Source: Platycnemis pennipes | Taxonomy: Eukaryota; Arthropoda; Insecta; Odonata; Platycnemididae | Direction: 5' to 3' | NCBI GenBank assembly: GCA_933228895.1 | Contig: OW121850.1 | Span: forward strand, 30,141,773 to 30,205,772 | DNA length: 64,000 bases | Program-made: the position numbers and the translations under genes | Shown: piece by piece, positions 11,723-22,260 of the stretch | Position numbering within the stretch: position 1 is the first letter of the stretch | How the letters are laid out: each line of letters starts with the position of its first letter | The notes under the pieces: generated by a model | The model's input: only the letters and a program-made list of their open reading frames with translations | Database searches by the model: none | What the model was told of the DNA's origin: nothing

Positions 11723-13062
11723 GTAAGATAGAATCGGCATCCAGCTCCTTCTTCATTCGCTCCCCGGAAGAGGGGACTCCCCCCCCTATCCTCCCTGCTG
11801 CCCCTTCACCCCCTATTCGCGCTTCCCCCATAGTTCTCCTTCCCCGTCGCCTGGCCCACCTTCTTCCTCCGGAACCACCACCCTGCCAGACGGGAATCCT
11901 TGGGCATGGAAGCTGACCGCGTGACCGTCACTCCCGAAGACCCCCTCGTCTGCACGTCGTTGGAGGCGACCCTCTCGACGCCAACCTTGTGGATGTCCCT
12001 CCTCGAGGACCCTTGCCTCCTCTCGTTCCTCATGGCGCTGTCCCTGCCGTCCTTCGACCTCTGAACCCCCGCCTGCCTCGGCGGCGGAGATGCCTTCTTG
12101 GTCACGCCCCTCTGCAACGACTCCACGGACGCCGACATGCCCCTCGACGACCTGACCCCGGCACCGTTCCCGTTGGCCGTCCTCGGGGCCTTGGGTGGCC
12201 TACCCGTGACCATTCCACCGTTGGGGTTCGGGGTGTACGCCCCACTGCTGTCGTAGTGAACGTCCACGTTGGACCCGGGTCGTTGGCGCGGCCTCCAAGG
12301 CGCCAGAACGGACACGGAGCGGGACAGGGTCGTCTTGCTGGTGACCATTGGACGCCTCTGCTGCAGTTCCTCCCGGCTGCCCGCCTTCTTCTTGGTGGCA
12401 CGGCTGAGACCGGGGGGCGGGGCTGCCGGAGCGGGGGTCTTGGCGGGCCCCGGAATGTCCCCGACGGTCGCAGCGTGGAGGTAGACGGACCTCTGCGAGG
12501 GGGCGCTGCTCTCCGTCGTGGTTCCGCTCTCCTCCTCCTCGCTGGCGCCGCCCCTGCGCCCGGAGGCCATGATGCCCACGGGGCGCCTGGCGCCGTTGCG
12601 CGCGCTCCGCTGGTTTCCCGACGCCACCGACTCCTGGTCCGTGTCGCCGAAGAAGCGGAGGTTCTTCTTGTTCCCGCCAGGTGGCGCTCCGTCCGCCTTG
12701 GGCGGGGGTGTGCTCTCCTTGTGCTGCTGTTGCCTGACCGGCTCTGCATTCTGATCGTTCACTTCCTCCTCCTCCTCCTCTTTCTTCTTCCTCCTGGTCA
12801 ATCGGTCCAGGGACTTGAACCAGCGTCCCCCGCTGTTGCCAGTGTCGCCTCCGGAGGAGGGATTCGTGGCCGAGGCCTTGTTCTTCTTGTTGTTGCTGGC
12901 CACGAGCCGGCTCAAGGTCGCGGACGAAGAGTGCCCGTCCGCCGCGTATTTCCGTCGCGAGGGCGGGGTGCGGTCCTCCCGACGGTCAATCTCGTCTTCC
13001 GAGAACCAGCGGTCCTTATGGCGCCCGGACGGGTCGTGGTTGGTCGTCGTGGTTCCATAGGT
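11722..13062 (-). CDS. Large internal exon of an unrecognised disordered basic scaffold-like protein
   Basis: The minus strand is open in one frame from the acceptor (first codons TYGTTTTNHDPSGRHK) for 418 codons to a TGA at 11808-11806. No ATG opens this frame, so earlier exons must supply the start. The product is Ser/Pro/Arg/Gly-rich and mostly disordered. Landmarks by exon residue are WFSEDEIDRRED (about 20-31), RWFKSLDRLTRRKKK then a Glu run (80-100), FFGDTD (137-142), SVYLHAATVGDIP (192-204), SKTTLSRSVSVLAPWRPR (242-259) and TRSASMPKDSRLAGWWFRRKK (381-401). RSASMP fits the mode-I 14-3-3 consensus RSXSXP. No catalytic domain is seen. The exon is much more GC-rich than its flanks and uses G/C-ending codons. 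I do not recognise the family; a cytoskeletal or polarity adaptor is only a guess. After the TGA, 84 nt remain before the donor and are open in this frame and in the +1 frame (see findings). Confidence 0.8.
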
Positions 13063-13085
13063 CTGCGGGGGAAAGAAGAAAGCTT
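13063..13085 (-). promoter_or_regulatory. 3' splice site (acceptor) of the large exon
   Basis: The minus strand reads a pyrimidine tract, TTCTTCTTTCCCCCGCAG, immediately before the open frame ACC TAT GGA. The CAG sits at 13065-13063. The tract, the AG and the sharp change from AT-rich intron to GC-rich coding sequence agree. Confidence 0.8.
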
Positions 13086-13929
13086 TGTGTTAAAATATAA
13101 TCAACTTTCCAGTCAAGCGTATGTTTAAATTTTTCGGCTCTCCAAATGCTTGAGCCGGCGCTAAACGATGCGTCGAACCTTAACTCAAACGTTGGGTCGA
13201 ACGTTCGACCCTTGGAGTCGAATGATCCGACTGTCAATTGAGGTAATTGTTTATGCTACACGATTTGGTGAATGCTGGATGTAATCCTGCTCATACGAAC
13301 GTTCTGAGAAACGCGAAATGGAAGCAGCGGAGGAAAAAGAGGTTGCAGTTGTGGTGTTATCTTGCTCCAAGTTATTCATTGAATGAAATGAGATATAAGA
13401 GATGCTCAGAAGGTGGTGGATGTTAATACCACAAATATTGAAGTGAAGGTAAATATTTTTAAACGAAATTAGCATGTAATTTATTTTCAGAGCAGGCTGC
13501 ACCAGATAAAGATAAGATGAAAAAAAATCGATCATTTAGGCTACTCACGGAAGGAATTTCTGCATGTCATTTAAAGGAAAGAGCTAATATATAAGGCGAT
13601 TGTTTGGGTTTCAATGCATCGCACGAAATAACACTGTACATTTCTCTCTTTGATGAACCGTGTGACTGTATTTAAAACGAATGAGTTCCTTCGAATGCTT
13701 GAGAATTCTTTTGACTAGGGTCGGAAAGACCGAAAGTGGCCGCAACATCATTCGAAGTCGACGCTTGAAACTGGAAGATCGAGGGTACAAAGTTCCACCA
13801 CACGATGCTATAAACCATTAAGCGTCCAGCGTTGGAAGATATTCGTAGTATCGTGTAAGGTCTGCTTTAGATTGATCCGCAGCGCTTAAAATAAATGTGA
13901 CCCTTCGGGAAATCACAATAGCCTTGCTA
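13086..13929. other. Probable intron upstream of the large exon
   Basis: On the minus strand this precedes the acceptor. It is AT-rich with no coding-like frame (the 94-codon minus frame 13251-13535 is low-information). It contains a perfect 18-bp palindrome, GGGTCGAACGTTCGACCC, at 13194-13211, about 130 bases from the splice site, with related GTCGAA words at 13172-13177 and 13217-13222. Confidence 0.45.
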
Positions 13930-13990
13930 TCGGCGAGATTCAAATCTTCGGGTCTCCCGGTTGGCACTGTATTCTGGCTACCGCGGCCGG
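13930..13990 (-). repeat. tRNA-like SINE head remnant
   Basis: The minus strand reads GCCGCGGTAGCCAGAATACAG (A-box-like) followed at tRNA spacing by GAAGATTTGAATCTCG (B-box-like, complement of 13933-13945). The match is degenerate. It lies just before a decayed body of the AACC-tailed SINE (14045-14190) in the same orientation but on the wrong side to be its head, so it may be a separate insertion. Confidence 0.35.
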
Positions 13991-14044
13991 CTCAGTGTTC
14001 AGCATTGTATCGATCCTAATTTTTGATTTTCTCTCCGAGTGTTG

Positions 14045-14190
14045 TACGAGTTTAAGGGAAGCCATAGACAGCTTAAGTCATTTGTGCCATTTAGAACAGA
14101 TAGGAAATTTTGTAGTGGTTGGATTTACTCGGGTGCGGAGAAAAAGGTCGAGTGAATCCCAGCGTTGGTTACTGCCTACTATACGCGATA
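14045..14190 (-). mobile_element. AACC-tailed SINE, decayed 3' body fragment
   Basis: The stretch lines up with the body of the copy at 33109-33428: GACAGCTTAAGTCATTTGTG then CCATTTAGAACAGATAGG, followed by a G-rich segment, GTGAATCCCAGCGTTGG and ACTGCCTACT. The tRNA-like head and the tail are lost. SINE orientation is minus. Confidence 0.6.
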
Positions 14191-17100
14191 GCCACCGGAG
14201 TCCCATCATGAGATTAACCATCCATTTTTAATATTTGCATAATAAATTTCTATGTACGAGTAGCAATATTTTTAACCCTAAGCATTTTGGAAGTATTCGG
14301 TGTAGTAGAGGTTCTTCCGTATAATCATTTTTTTCTGGGAGAAATACATGTTTCTCATTTTTTTATTTCGAATTTATGATTAATTATGCAAATTTATTGT
14401 GACGATGTCCTCAATATTCTCCTAAAAAAATTTGTTATCATTCGGGTACGCTTGCCAAGCCTTAGAGTATGACTCTGAAACAGGTATTTTTGTTAAAATT
14501 GAAACCTTGGGTAAAAAGATAAGGCAAATGATTTTTATGACAGTGAAAAAAAAATTATCTCGATAAAAAATTGGGATAAATATCTTATTGACTTAATGCT
14601 CGAAACATTACTACATTACTCCAACTATGGATGATAAGCAATCCTAATTTATAAGAAGATTGATGCCGTAGTAAATGGGTAATTTTTATGAGTGGCTGTT
14701 GAAAAAACACCTCTATTCTTCTTTTCCGTCCTGACGTCTTAACCAACTGAAACTTAGCCGTATTCACCATGTGTACATATCTTGTTTCAACCGGTGAAAT
14801 TTTATTCAGACCTTGACTCGCAGCCGTGACCTAATTGTCAAGTGCTTTGACCTTACACAAAAATAGTGAGTCAGCGGTTCGAGGGGAGAAGAAGAGATTA
14901 ATAGTGTGTGGACTTGTGACTGGTGTGGATATTTTATTTTTCTTACTCAGCACCTACGTGAAGTACTATACCATAACATTAGTACTTTCAACATGTATTT
15001 AGGAAGTCGACCAATCTCAGTCGAATTCTTTCAGCCCTATTGCTGATTAAATCGCTTGATTTACGCCAAGGAACGGAGCCATTTTTGGCTTCTTCAGGTA
15101 TAATAAAGTAAATACAGGTATTGGATGTATATATCCCTAGCAGCGAGGGTGGCGGATCATTATGAAAGGCCAAACGGCGTAAAAGAGAATAATGGCCGTA
15201 GGCGAGTCCATTCCAAGGCCCTTTTCGAAGGCTATCCGGTACCTATTAGCATTATCAAGCGACGCTTAAAACTGCGCAAAAAAGAGGCAAGGAACGCTTG
15301 AGGTTCAGTCATTAAGAGCCTTGTTCCAAGTGTGAATACGCATTTTCTGTGAATGGAAAATCCGTTAAGCTTATTTTCCGCTAAGCGCTCATATATGCTC
15401 ATCTTTTTTCATTCCTGCTGAAGGAAATAGTCGACCACCATGTTATAAATATCTAAAACTCACTTTGTTGGCCTGCAACAGACGCTAGTTTCAGTTCCAT
15501 AGAAGAGACTGCTTGTGATATTTGAGTGTTGAGAGTAAATGAATAAAAAAATCTAGCACGGAATCATTAAATTGTATTATCGAAAATTATATTTCACGAA
15601 AGAAGACCGGCGATATGAAGTAAAGATACTAAATCTCCCATAATTTGTACATAAAAAAAAGGAGATACTTGGCAAATACATATAAACTAACGGATCAAGC
15701 AGTTTATTCACGCATTATCAGGTTAAAAAATAATTTCTATTTAAAGAAAATTTGTGACATTTTAATGTACGTAAGTTATTTTTCGTAAACATGAGGATTT
15801 ATTACGAAATGCATTTTTAGATATTCAATACCTCTCTTTGTTGAAAAATTTTAGTGCATTTTAAAATATTTTCTTTTAGGATAGGATTATGGCAGAACTA
15901 TCAAACGCTTCTAAAGAGTACTCAGAGTGTTTAATTTCGAAGAATCATCCTCAGAATTATCCTAAGAAAGGAATGCGGAACATTATTTAGCATGAATACC
16001 TATTCCATTTTTAACTTCCAGCGAGACTCGAAGCCTTGCTGGAATTAAAATTCCTCCAAGTATTCAATCCTACAAGTATGAGCTTTTTTCGTACTTAGTG
16101 GGCTGAATCAAGCTTCAAAAGCGAATCAATGAGTATTCCCTATTCAGCCACAAACTATGTATATTCCATTATCTTCACTCTGAAAGAGTTTATTGCCCTT
16201 TTCACCTAGTAAATTAACTGATGCAAGAAATTCCAAATGAGCTCAGTATTTTAGTCGTATATTTCAATGACTTAGAAACCAAAATGTCATTTTGTAGGAT
16301 TTCAACAAGCAATGCAGCAATTTCCTCTTTGTTATTTTTTTAGTTCAAATATAAATACCTGATTGAAATATTATAAACATTTACGTAAAATTAAAATATA
16401 ATTCGTGCAGATAAAATTGACTATGAAGGCTATGTACGCCTACAACTTTATTTTAATCGATTCTCCTTTGTTTCGTGCTCGCTGTGTTAAGCTTCAGATC
16501 TTATTTATGAATGAGAGTGAAGCCGCCCATTGTCATTTCCTCTCGTGGAAAAAAGGGCAGGCTATGGCCGTCATATCTCATCCCACTTAATATTCCGAGG
16601 GTGTTCCTCTTTTGTTTGAGAGCCAGGGTGATCAATTTTTGACGACGCCCGAAAGCACTGATTAATATCTCAGGCGTTGGAGTCTCCGGGTGACGACACA
16701 TGGAGATCAATAAACAATTACTTTGGTTGAAAGGACCGATTGTTGCAGGATGTGAGAACTTAATAAAGGGAAGTTGTTATTTTACTGTGATCGGGTCAGA
16801 GCGAAGATAAAAAGTTGAAATAGTTTTAATGGAGAGGTATTTGAAAAGGACTGCAACGTTGAAATATCCCACTGAGGTCCAATTGTAGTTGTCAAGGGGT
16901 TTATGAGAACATTTGCGCCTTCATGTAGTGATGCTTTGAGTTTTTACGGTATGGAAAGGCATGGAAAAAACCTGGTGTTCACATTAAACCACTTTTAATG
17001 GATATTACGCAGTAATTGACCGCTTAACATTCATTTTTATGGACCATATACTAGCTTTGAAGAACCCTCCACAGAACACGCAAAAAGACAGATGTCTACA

Positions 17101-17911
17101 ACATAGATGTCTACAATTTCCCATTTTCTTTAGAGATCGGTCTATTGAGTTGTATACAGTATTTACCTCCAATCTCAAGATCTCAAGTATTTATCCCGCA
17201 AGTGCTAAATTTTTCGATTGGTCCCTACTTGACTGCTATGTGGAGGGAAAACTGTAGCACTTTTTCCAAATTTCGTACATAACGGGGAATACGCATAAAA
17301 TTCGTTTCTCGTGTACCTATTAATGCGATGATGCGAAATTGATGATGATGATGTGAACTTGATGCGAAATTTTCTCACAAATTCAAATTTATAAGCCTAA
17401 ATTTTCTGTACCAACAAACAAGATTATTAAATGCTCCCGAGATTTGACGAAAGTCACGTGACCTGAAACGCATTTTTATGTCACTGCACGGTAAATGTTC
17501 CATGCTGCTACTGAAACAGACGTTTATTTTAGAGGAAAGCGAAGCGAATTTATCGTTTGGAGGCCGTATCTTAAACAAAACCATGACTGAAAAGATTTAT
17601 AAAAGCACAATCCGACAATTCGTCTTTGGTTGGCTCCCCGCTGGTGGCATCCTTCTTAAAGTAAAAGCGATTGCTTTGTTGTAGCAGAGACTTTTGGAGT
17701 TAAAACAAACGCGGAATGGGGATAATACAGATATCATTATATTTCTGGACGATTAGCTAGTTACGATCCATCTACCTAAGTAAAAAATCGAAATACATTC
17801 GTTTATCGCATTTAACAAATTAAATAAAAACTAAAGTTTTCGCCAAGTATTAATTGAACAACTAACCTCCACGAACAACAGATAAACAACCCCCATAGTG
17901 ATATCGTGCCG
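14191..17911. other. Unannotated AT-rich DNA with small direct repeats
   Basis: No coding-like frame was seen. Two local duplications are visible: AGATGTCTACAA repeated at about 17092 and 17107, and GATGCGAAATT repeated on either side of a GATGATGATGATG run (about 17328-17370). Nothing else was recognised. Confidence 0.4.
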
Positions 17912-17931
17912 TGACGTCATGCGATGACGTC
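17912..17931. promoter_or_regulatory. Palindromic CRE/ATF-type sites
   Basis: TGACGTCA (17912-17919) is the full CRE consensus. GACGTCAT (17913-17920) is repeated in inverse as ATGACGTC (17924-17931) across three bases, so two CRE-like sites sit back to back. A run of ten T follows about four bases later. There is no gene start nearby that I can support, so regulatory use is only possible. Confidence 0.35.
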
Positions 17932-18087
17932 GTGTTTTTTTTTTAAGCGGCCGAAAAAGTACAATTTTTAAAGGGTAATATCTTTGTAACACACCTTAAT
18001 TCTTCAGCAAAATTTTCGCCAAGCACATTTAAGCTAATAAATGTCACATTTTAAGAGTTACAGAAAATGGTGTATGTTCCCCATTGT

Positions 18088-18130
18088 GTAATGCCGACGC
18101 TGGGATTTACTCCGCCCTTCGTCACTCCCT
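18088..18130 (+). mobile_element. Short fragment of the AACC-tailed SINE body
   Basis: The complement of this stretch reads GAAGGGCGGAGTAAATCCCAGCGTCGGCATTA, matching the body segment GAAGGGTGGAG...CGGCGTCGGCATTAGC of the copy at 33109-33428. Only about 40 bases are recognisable. Orientation is opposite to the 33 kb copy. Confidence 0.45.
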
Positions 18131-18208
18131 GCCCTCCAACCCCTAAGTATCGAATGTCCACTTATTCTCAGTTACCTTATATAGCCCTCCATCGTCATCC
18201 ACTGCCAA

Positions 18209-18383
18209 AATATCAACACGGGTGAAATTGGTGCGAAGGTTTCCGCGGCGTTGTTCAGATGTTCTCTGCATCTCGGGTTCTGCGTCCGCGTTTGTTGACT
18301 GGGGGTGACAGTCAACAAACGCGGACCCCCCAGTCAACAAACGCGGACGCAGAACCCGAGATGCAGAGAATATCAACACGGGT
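18209..18383. repeat. Perfect 44-bp fold-back with internal tandem copy and flanking direct repeat
   Basis: Bases 18262-18305 and 18327-18370 are exact reverse complements over 44 bp. The 21-base loop (18306-18326) contains another copy of the first 17 bases of the right-arm core (AGTCAACAAACGCGGAC at 18310-18326), so that word occurs twice in direct orientation and once inverted. A 15-base direct repeat, AATATCAACACGGGT, lies at 18209-18223 and at 18369-18383 and overlaps the end of the right arm. The arm is GC-rich in AT-rich surroundings. The perfect match implies a recent event, such as a template switch during replication, or an assembly or library artefact. No coding role: both strands give the same frame because of the symmetry. 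Confidence 0.9.
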
Positions 18384-19329
18384 ATTGAATGTAGCATCTC
18401 TGCTTTGGGAGCCAGGATCAAAAAACGTCAACAATGATAGCAGTGGAAAAACTTTTACTGGCATTCCATGCCATTCATATTCTGCACTCGAAAATCGATC
18501 AGCCAATTTACGCGTATACTTTCATTCTCGTGCTTCTCAGTTGTCGCTCACCTGCAACAGGGATGCTTTATCCGAGTGCAGTGGTCGTCTGTGAACTCGT
18601 CGAGAACGCCCGAGCCGGAATGAATCGAGAACTGGCGAAGCGAAATGGATTTATTATCTTCCGTGCCATACGTGCTCACTTTACATCTTCTTTTTTCCCC
18701 TCACGTTTCCGCCTCCCTTAGGCCCGCCGACGGCCCGTGACCGGGCACTGCAAATCTTGCGGGGGATCTTTTATCCGTCTGCCAAACAGAGTCGATCAAC
18801 CGGGCAGCCCGGCCAATGAAAAAGGCGAGAGATTGACACCTGAGCGGGAAATGAGGGAGGGAGGGGAAGGGACTGAGCGGCCGTTTGGGGGAATCGTGTT
18901 CGGCGGAGGAGGGGAGAGTAAAGACGTCACAAAGGCATCCATTTGAATCGTCCCTTTTCTTACCCCAGGGTGTTTACTGGATCGTGAAGGGTTGTTGTCT
19001 GCTCATTTTTTCCGAGACTTCGCCATTGGAGTGCGCGCTTCATTTACAATTTTCTCATAATTTGGTCGGTCGCTTAGCCCAATGCTCATGCATCAACTCA
19101 CAAGCAAAAATAATATGTGAACGTTTCTTAAAAAGTGACCCCTGTCATATACACCAGCTGCAATAGCGCTAGGTAGCAGTTGTACTTCATCGTAACGTAT
19201 TGAAGGAATTAATTTAACATCTGAGATGTAATTGGCCATAGATCAAGTACAAAATTATCTCTGAATAAAGTACAAAGTAGATATGTACGCTTTGGTTGCT
19301 TTTACTCGATTAACTCCTTGGCATATCGA
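18384..19329. other. Unannotated DNA with a GC-rich patch
   Basis: A GC-rich stretch (about 18590-18930) carries chance frames on the plus strand; the rest is AT-rich. No repeat or splice-bounded coding segment was recognised. Confidence 0.4.
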
Positions 19330-19745
19330 TTATGTTTCAGGGAGTGTCTTATCTCTAATTGGTTCGTCTCCGTTATAAAGACATCCTAACAGAACTTTCT
19401 TCCTCGGCTCCACTGCTTTATTCTCCTTTTTTGTGTATTCTTCCATTTAAAGTTCAGTATCCTGCGCCAACACCAGATATTGAAGAACTATTTTGTCGGA
19501 TTAGTTTTTCTGATTGTCCATGTCTCTGAACTATGGACTGCCACACTCTTTACAAAAGTTTTCACGTATTTTCTTCGTTTCTCACTGCACCCTCTTTTTG
19601 CACGGAGTGGTCTCTTCATCATAAAGGCTGTCTTGGATTGAGCTATTCTGCAGTCAATGCCCGTCTTACTTCTTCTGTCACATGTAGTATTGGTGGCTAT
19701 GTACGTAAATCGGAATGGGCACTGCGACAAGAGGCGAGAAAAAAG
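19330..19745 (-). mobile_element. LINE family B-type reverse-transcriptase fragment
   Basis: The minus strand reads a segment typical of the C-terminal half of non-LTR reverse transcriptases: CRIAQSKTAF near 19640, then VKSVAVHSSETWTIRK near 19510. After an in-frame TAG it continues FFNIWCWRRILNFKW (about 19484-19440). The known family pattern is (R)RIA.AK.AF, then K....V..YGSETW.L, then .WCWRRM..I.W. Stops and changed residues show it is dead, and the catalytic FADD region is absent. It may belong to the same family as the C-terminus at 2032-2271, but the two pieces do not overlap, so this cannot be tested here. Confidence 0.7.
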
Positions 19746-20427
19746 TGAGAATTTAAGACTGATGTATTAACGAAGAGATTGATGTTGATGTCACTATTTG
19801 TTCTCTATTCCAAGCATAAACTCTTTCCATCCTTTTTCATCCCTTATTCCTTCCTCCTCTCTTTCGTTCTTGGCAGGTGATCCAACACTTCCGATATACA
19901 CACTCTATTGCGGCGGCTCGCAATGCACCATGAAGACGTAGACCTTCATGCAACCACGTCTGCGCAGGGCGAGTCGGCTTTTACACCTGATTAGACGCAC
20001 GGACTTCCCTACTCACTCATACACGGTGGATTCCTTTTCAGTCCAGCCGCCGCGGACGAACATATGCAAAACCTTGCCGCTTTTAATGATGATATTAAGT
20101 GCCATGTCATGGGACATCAATGCAGATGAGCCGCGGAGGGATGAGATGTAATCTCTTCCCATAATTGTTCCTCCCCTCGCAATATCACACAATGCCCCTC
20201 GCGTAGGAGTTGAGCCGCGGCGTGGGATGACAGTACCGACGCAGACATGACTCTCCACTTTTTTCGTGCGGATCGGACGAAGACGCCTTTCCACCCGTTT
20301 GGTCCTCCCTCGTCTCCCAAAGCGACGCCATATTCTGCTGGGCATCGAGTTAGAGGTCTGTTTAAAATAGCATGATGTACACGATAAACCCTCAATCCTC
20401 TCGATATGTTACGTTTTTTTGTTTTGT
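19746..20427. other. Unannotated DNA
   Basis: Overlapping sense and antisense frames at about 19948-20395 have no recognisable family. Their region is moderately GC-rich. No repeat was identified. Confidence 0.35.
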
Positions 20428-20785
20428 TACGAGGGTAGGCAACCGACGACCAAGTTCAGTTGCTTTATTAAGTACTTTGAGAACCACTTTTCGGGAGTCG
20501 GCGTCATTAATTGCGAATTGATTTTTCGAAAGAGGTGGCAGCATAGGCAGTGGAGGAATGGTGAAGAAAAACCCAGCGTCGGCGTCACCCTGCTCTTAGC
20601 TAAATGCTCAAGAGGGTCCACTGTTTTACTTTCCATTCGACGTACGGGGTACTGAACTTGAAGCACCGTTTGCGAAAGAAGTTGAGTATGTACCAGTATA
20701 CCACTTAAAAATTGTCACTGCCAGAACTCAAACCTGGGCCCTCGGGATGATAAACTCCTATTTATCAACCATACCTACTTGACAT
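20428..20785 (-). mobile_element. AACC-tailed SINE, old full-span copy
   Basis: In plus-strand order the copy shows the same landmarks as 33109-33428: GTAGGCAACCGACGACC at the tail side, GGCAG.GGAGGAATGGTGAAG, CCCAGCGTCGGCGTCACCCTGCTCTTAGC, then GGGTCCACTG and ACGGGGTACTGAACTTGAAG. It ends in the tRNA-like end ACTGCCAGAACTCAAACCTG then GGCCCTCGGGATG. It is far more diverged than the 33 and 60 kb copies and no target duplication is evident. Confidence 0.65.
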
Positions 20786-20929
20786 GGTTGATCCAATTTA
20801 TTTTGGTGTTAATGTTGATATTTTCATTGAAACTTGGTAGGAAAGTAGTAAGTTTTCTACGATGTTTTTCTTATTTTCTACTTTTTAAGGTCATATAATC
20901 TTATCAAGCCGAGCACTTCCTATTTAATT

Positions 20930-21055
20930 TGGCCACAGTGGCAGCTAGGTCAGTACGCGCTAGCCTGGCAATTCAAAGGTCGCGGGCCAAATTCCTACCT
21001 GGGGCCTGGATGCTGTGCATACCATAGCCCCAAGGTCTAGTCTAAGAAGCTTGAG
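20930..21055 (+). repeat. tRNA-like SINE remnant
   Basis: The plus strand reads a tRNA-like head: AGCTAGGTCAGTACGCGCTAGCC, then GGTCGCGGGCCAAATTCC as a worn B box, followed by CTACCTGGGGCCTGG. The head layout and the downstream CTGG/GCAT words recall the element at 49708, but the bodies cannot be aligned with certainty. Confidence 0.45.
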
Positions 21056-21960
21056 TGCCTAAAAACCGAATTCTACAACTTCAAATGGATTTAACGACAG
21101 AGGATGTAGCTAGTGCCATACCTAAGATTGGAACTTTTTATTTAGCGGTTCTCAAATGCTGTTCATAAAATTTTTTTTCCAAATTTCCAGATTAATCTTC
21201 CTTAAGTGTCAGTGAATCAAATGTCATCATTATATGAAATATGAAACGAAGCCAGTCGTGTTTCTTTTGCACGAGATTTATTTCCCAACGAAATGCGTTG
21301 CGCTGAAATGGCAGGCCAATGAAAGATTTACACAAAGGTCATGGGCGAGATAACAGACCTTGCTAGCGCCTGCGTTGGCGGTATTTGTATCTTAAATATC
21401 TTTTTTTGCTTTTTACCTGTTTTGTTTCTGCTACGGAAAAGCAGTTCCATTCGCTTGACCTTTCGGCACATCATTAACTTGTTTTTATCTCTATTGTGTA
21501 ACTCGAATAAGTATAGCACACGATTGAGTTTTATTCATCTATGTGGTGATTTATATGTTTCAGTTTAACTATTGTTGTACTCTCGCTCAATAACTGTGAA
21601 TACGATCTCAAAAAGTCGTCCTTCCACAGCTTTCTTCATGATTGAGCGGAGCGTCATCTCCTCTCAAGGAATCTCATCATCAAACGAGCTGTGTTTCTGA
21701 CTTTTCTTCCGTTCTACCGTTGCGAGATGAATCTCAACCGTCCAAATTTAGCTATTTAGCTCAAAGAATTTAATTAGCCATAAGAGCTTACTATTAGGTT
21801 CTAAACTCCCTTTTTCAGCCGCCTGAAGCATAAATAAGAGTTGAAGAGCGATTTCAACCAATTTTCCGGCTCCAGTGTCGCCCAATCTCTCTGGTCAGGC
21901 GAAGGACGAAAGCGGATGAGTATATTCCTCGGGTTGAAAAGATTTGACGAGCCACGATGG
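21056..21960. other. Unannotated AT-rich DNA
   Basis: Short frames only, opposing one another (21328-21519 minus and 21341-21568 plus). Nothing with domain-like character and no repeat found. Confidence 0.4.
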
Positions 21961-22260
21961 AGGAAGGAGGGATTGGGAGGTGAGAAATTTCGAGGGAAAA
22001 GGCACGTCTTAAAGGGGTTGAGACCTCGGAGGAATGGATGCGGGAGGAGGGGAGGGGTTATTGGGCCGGAGAGAATGAAAGGCAATCGCGGAGGATGTGG
22101 GGGGGAGTGGAGGGCTGAATGAAGTCTGCACGGAGCGTGTGGCTTTGGGCGTGGTCCACAGTTCTCTCAGAAGGGGGTGGTTTGGGGGAGAGGGGGAGGA
22201 GTCAGAGGGGAGGGCTTTGGGAAGGGCGGGCGGGGAAGTAAGATGCGGGTCGCAACAGCG
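21961..22260 (+). other. Purine-rich, G-quadruplex-prone block
   Basis: The plus strand is strongly G/A-rich. Bases 22173-22235 hold at least seven runs of three or more G separated by short spacers, including GGGGAGGGCTTTGGGAAGGG and then CGGGCGGGG. The block keeps frames open on both strands (21841-22122, 22177-22629), which explains their length; their products are Gly/Arg-rich without domains. Confidence 0.55.

Noticed and set aside
12102..12749. A 215-codon minus-strand frame, Arg/Pro-rich
   Set aside because: It overlaps the accepted frame in another phase and is explained by high GC at third positions.
11989..13128. A 379-codon plus-strand frame over the large exon
   Set aside because: It is the antisense shadow of the GC-rich minus-strand coding frame, runs past the acceptor into the intron, and has Arg/Pro/Gly/Val-rich composition with no domain.
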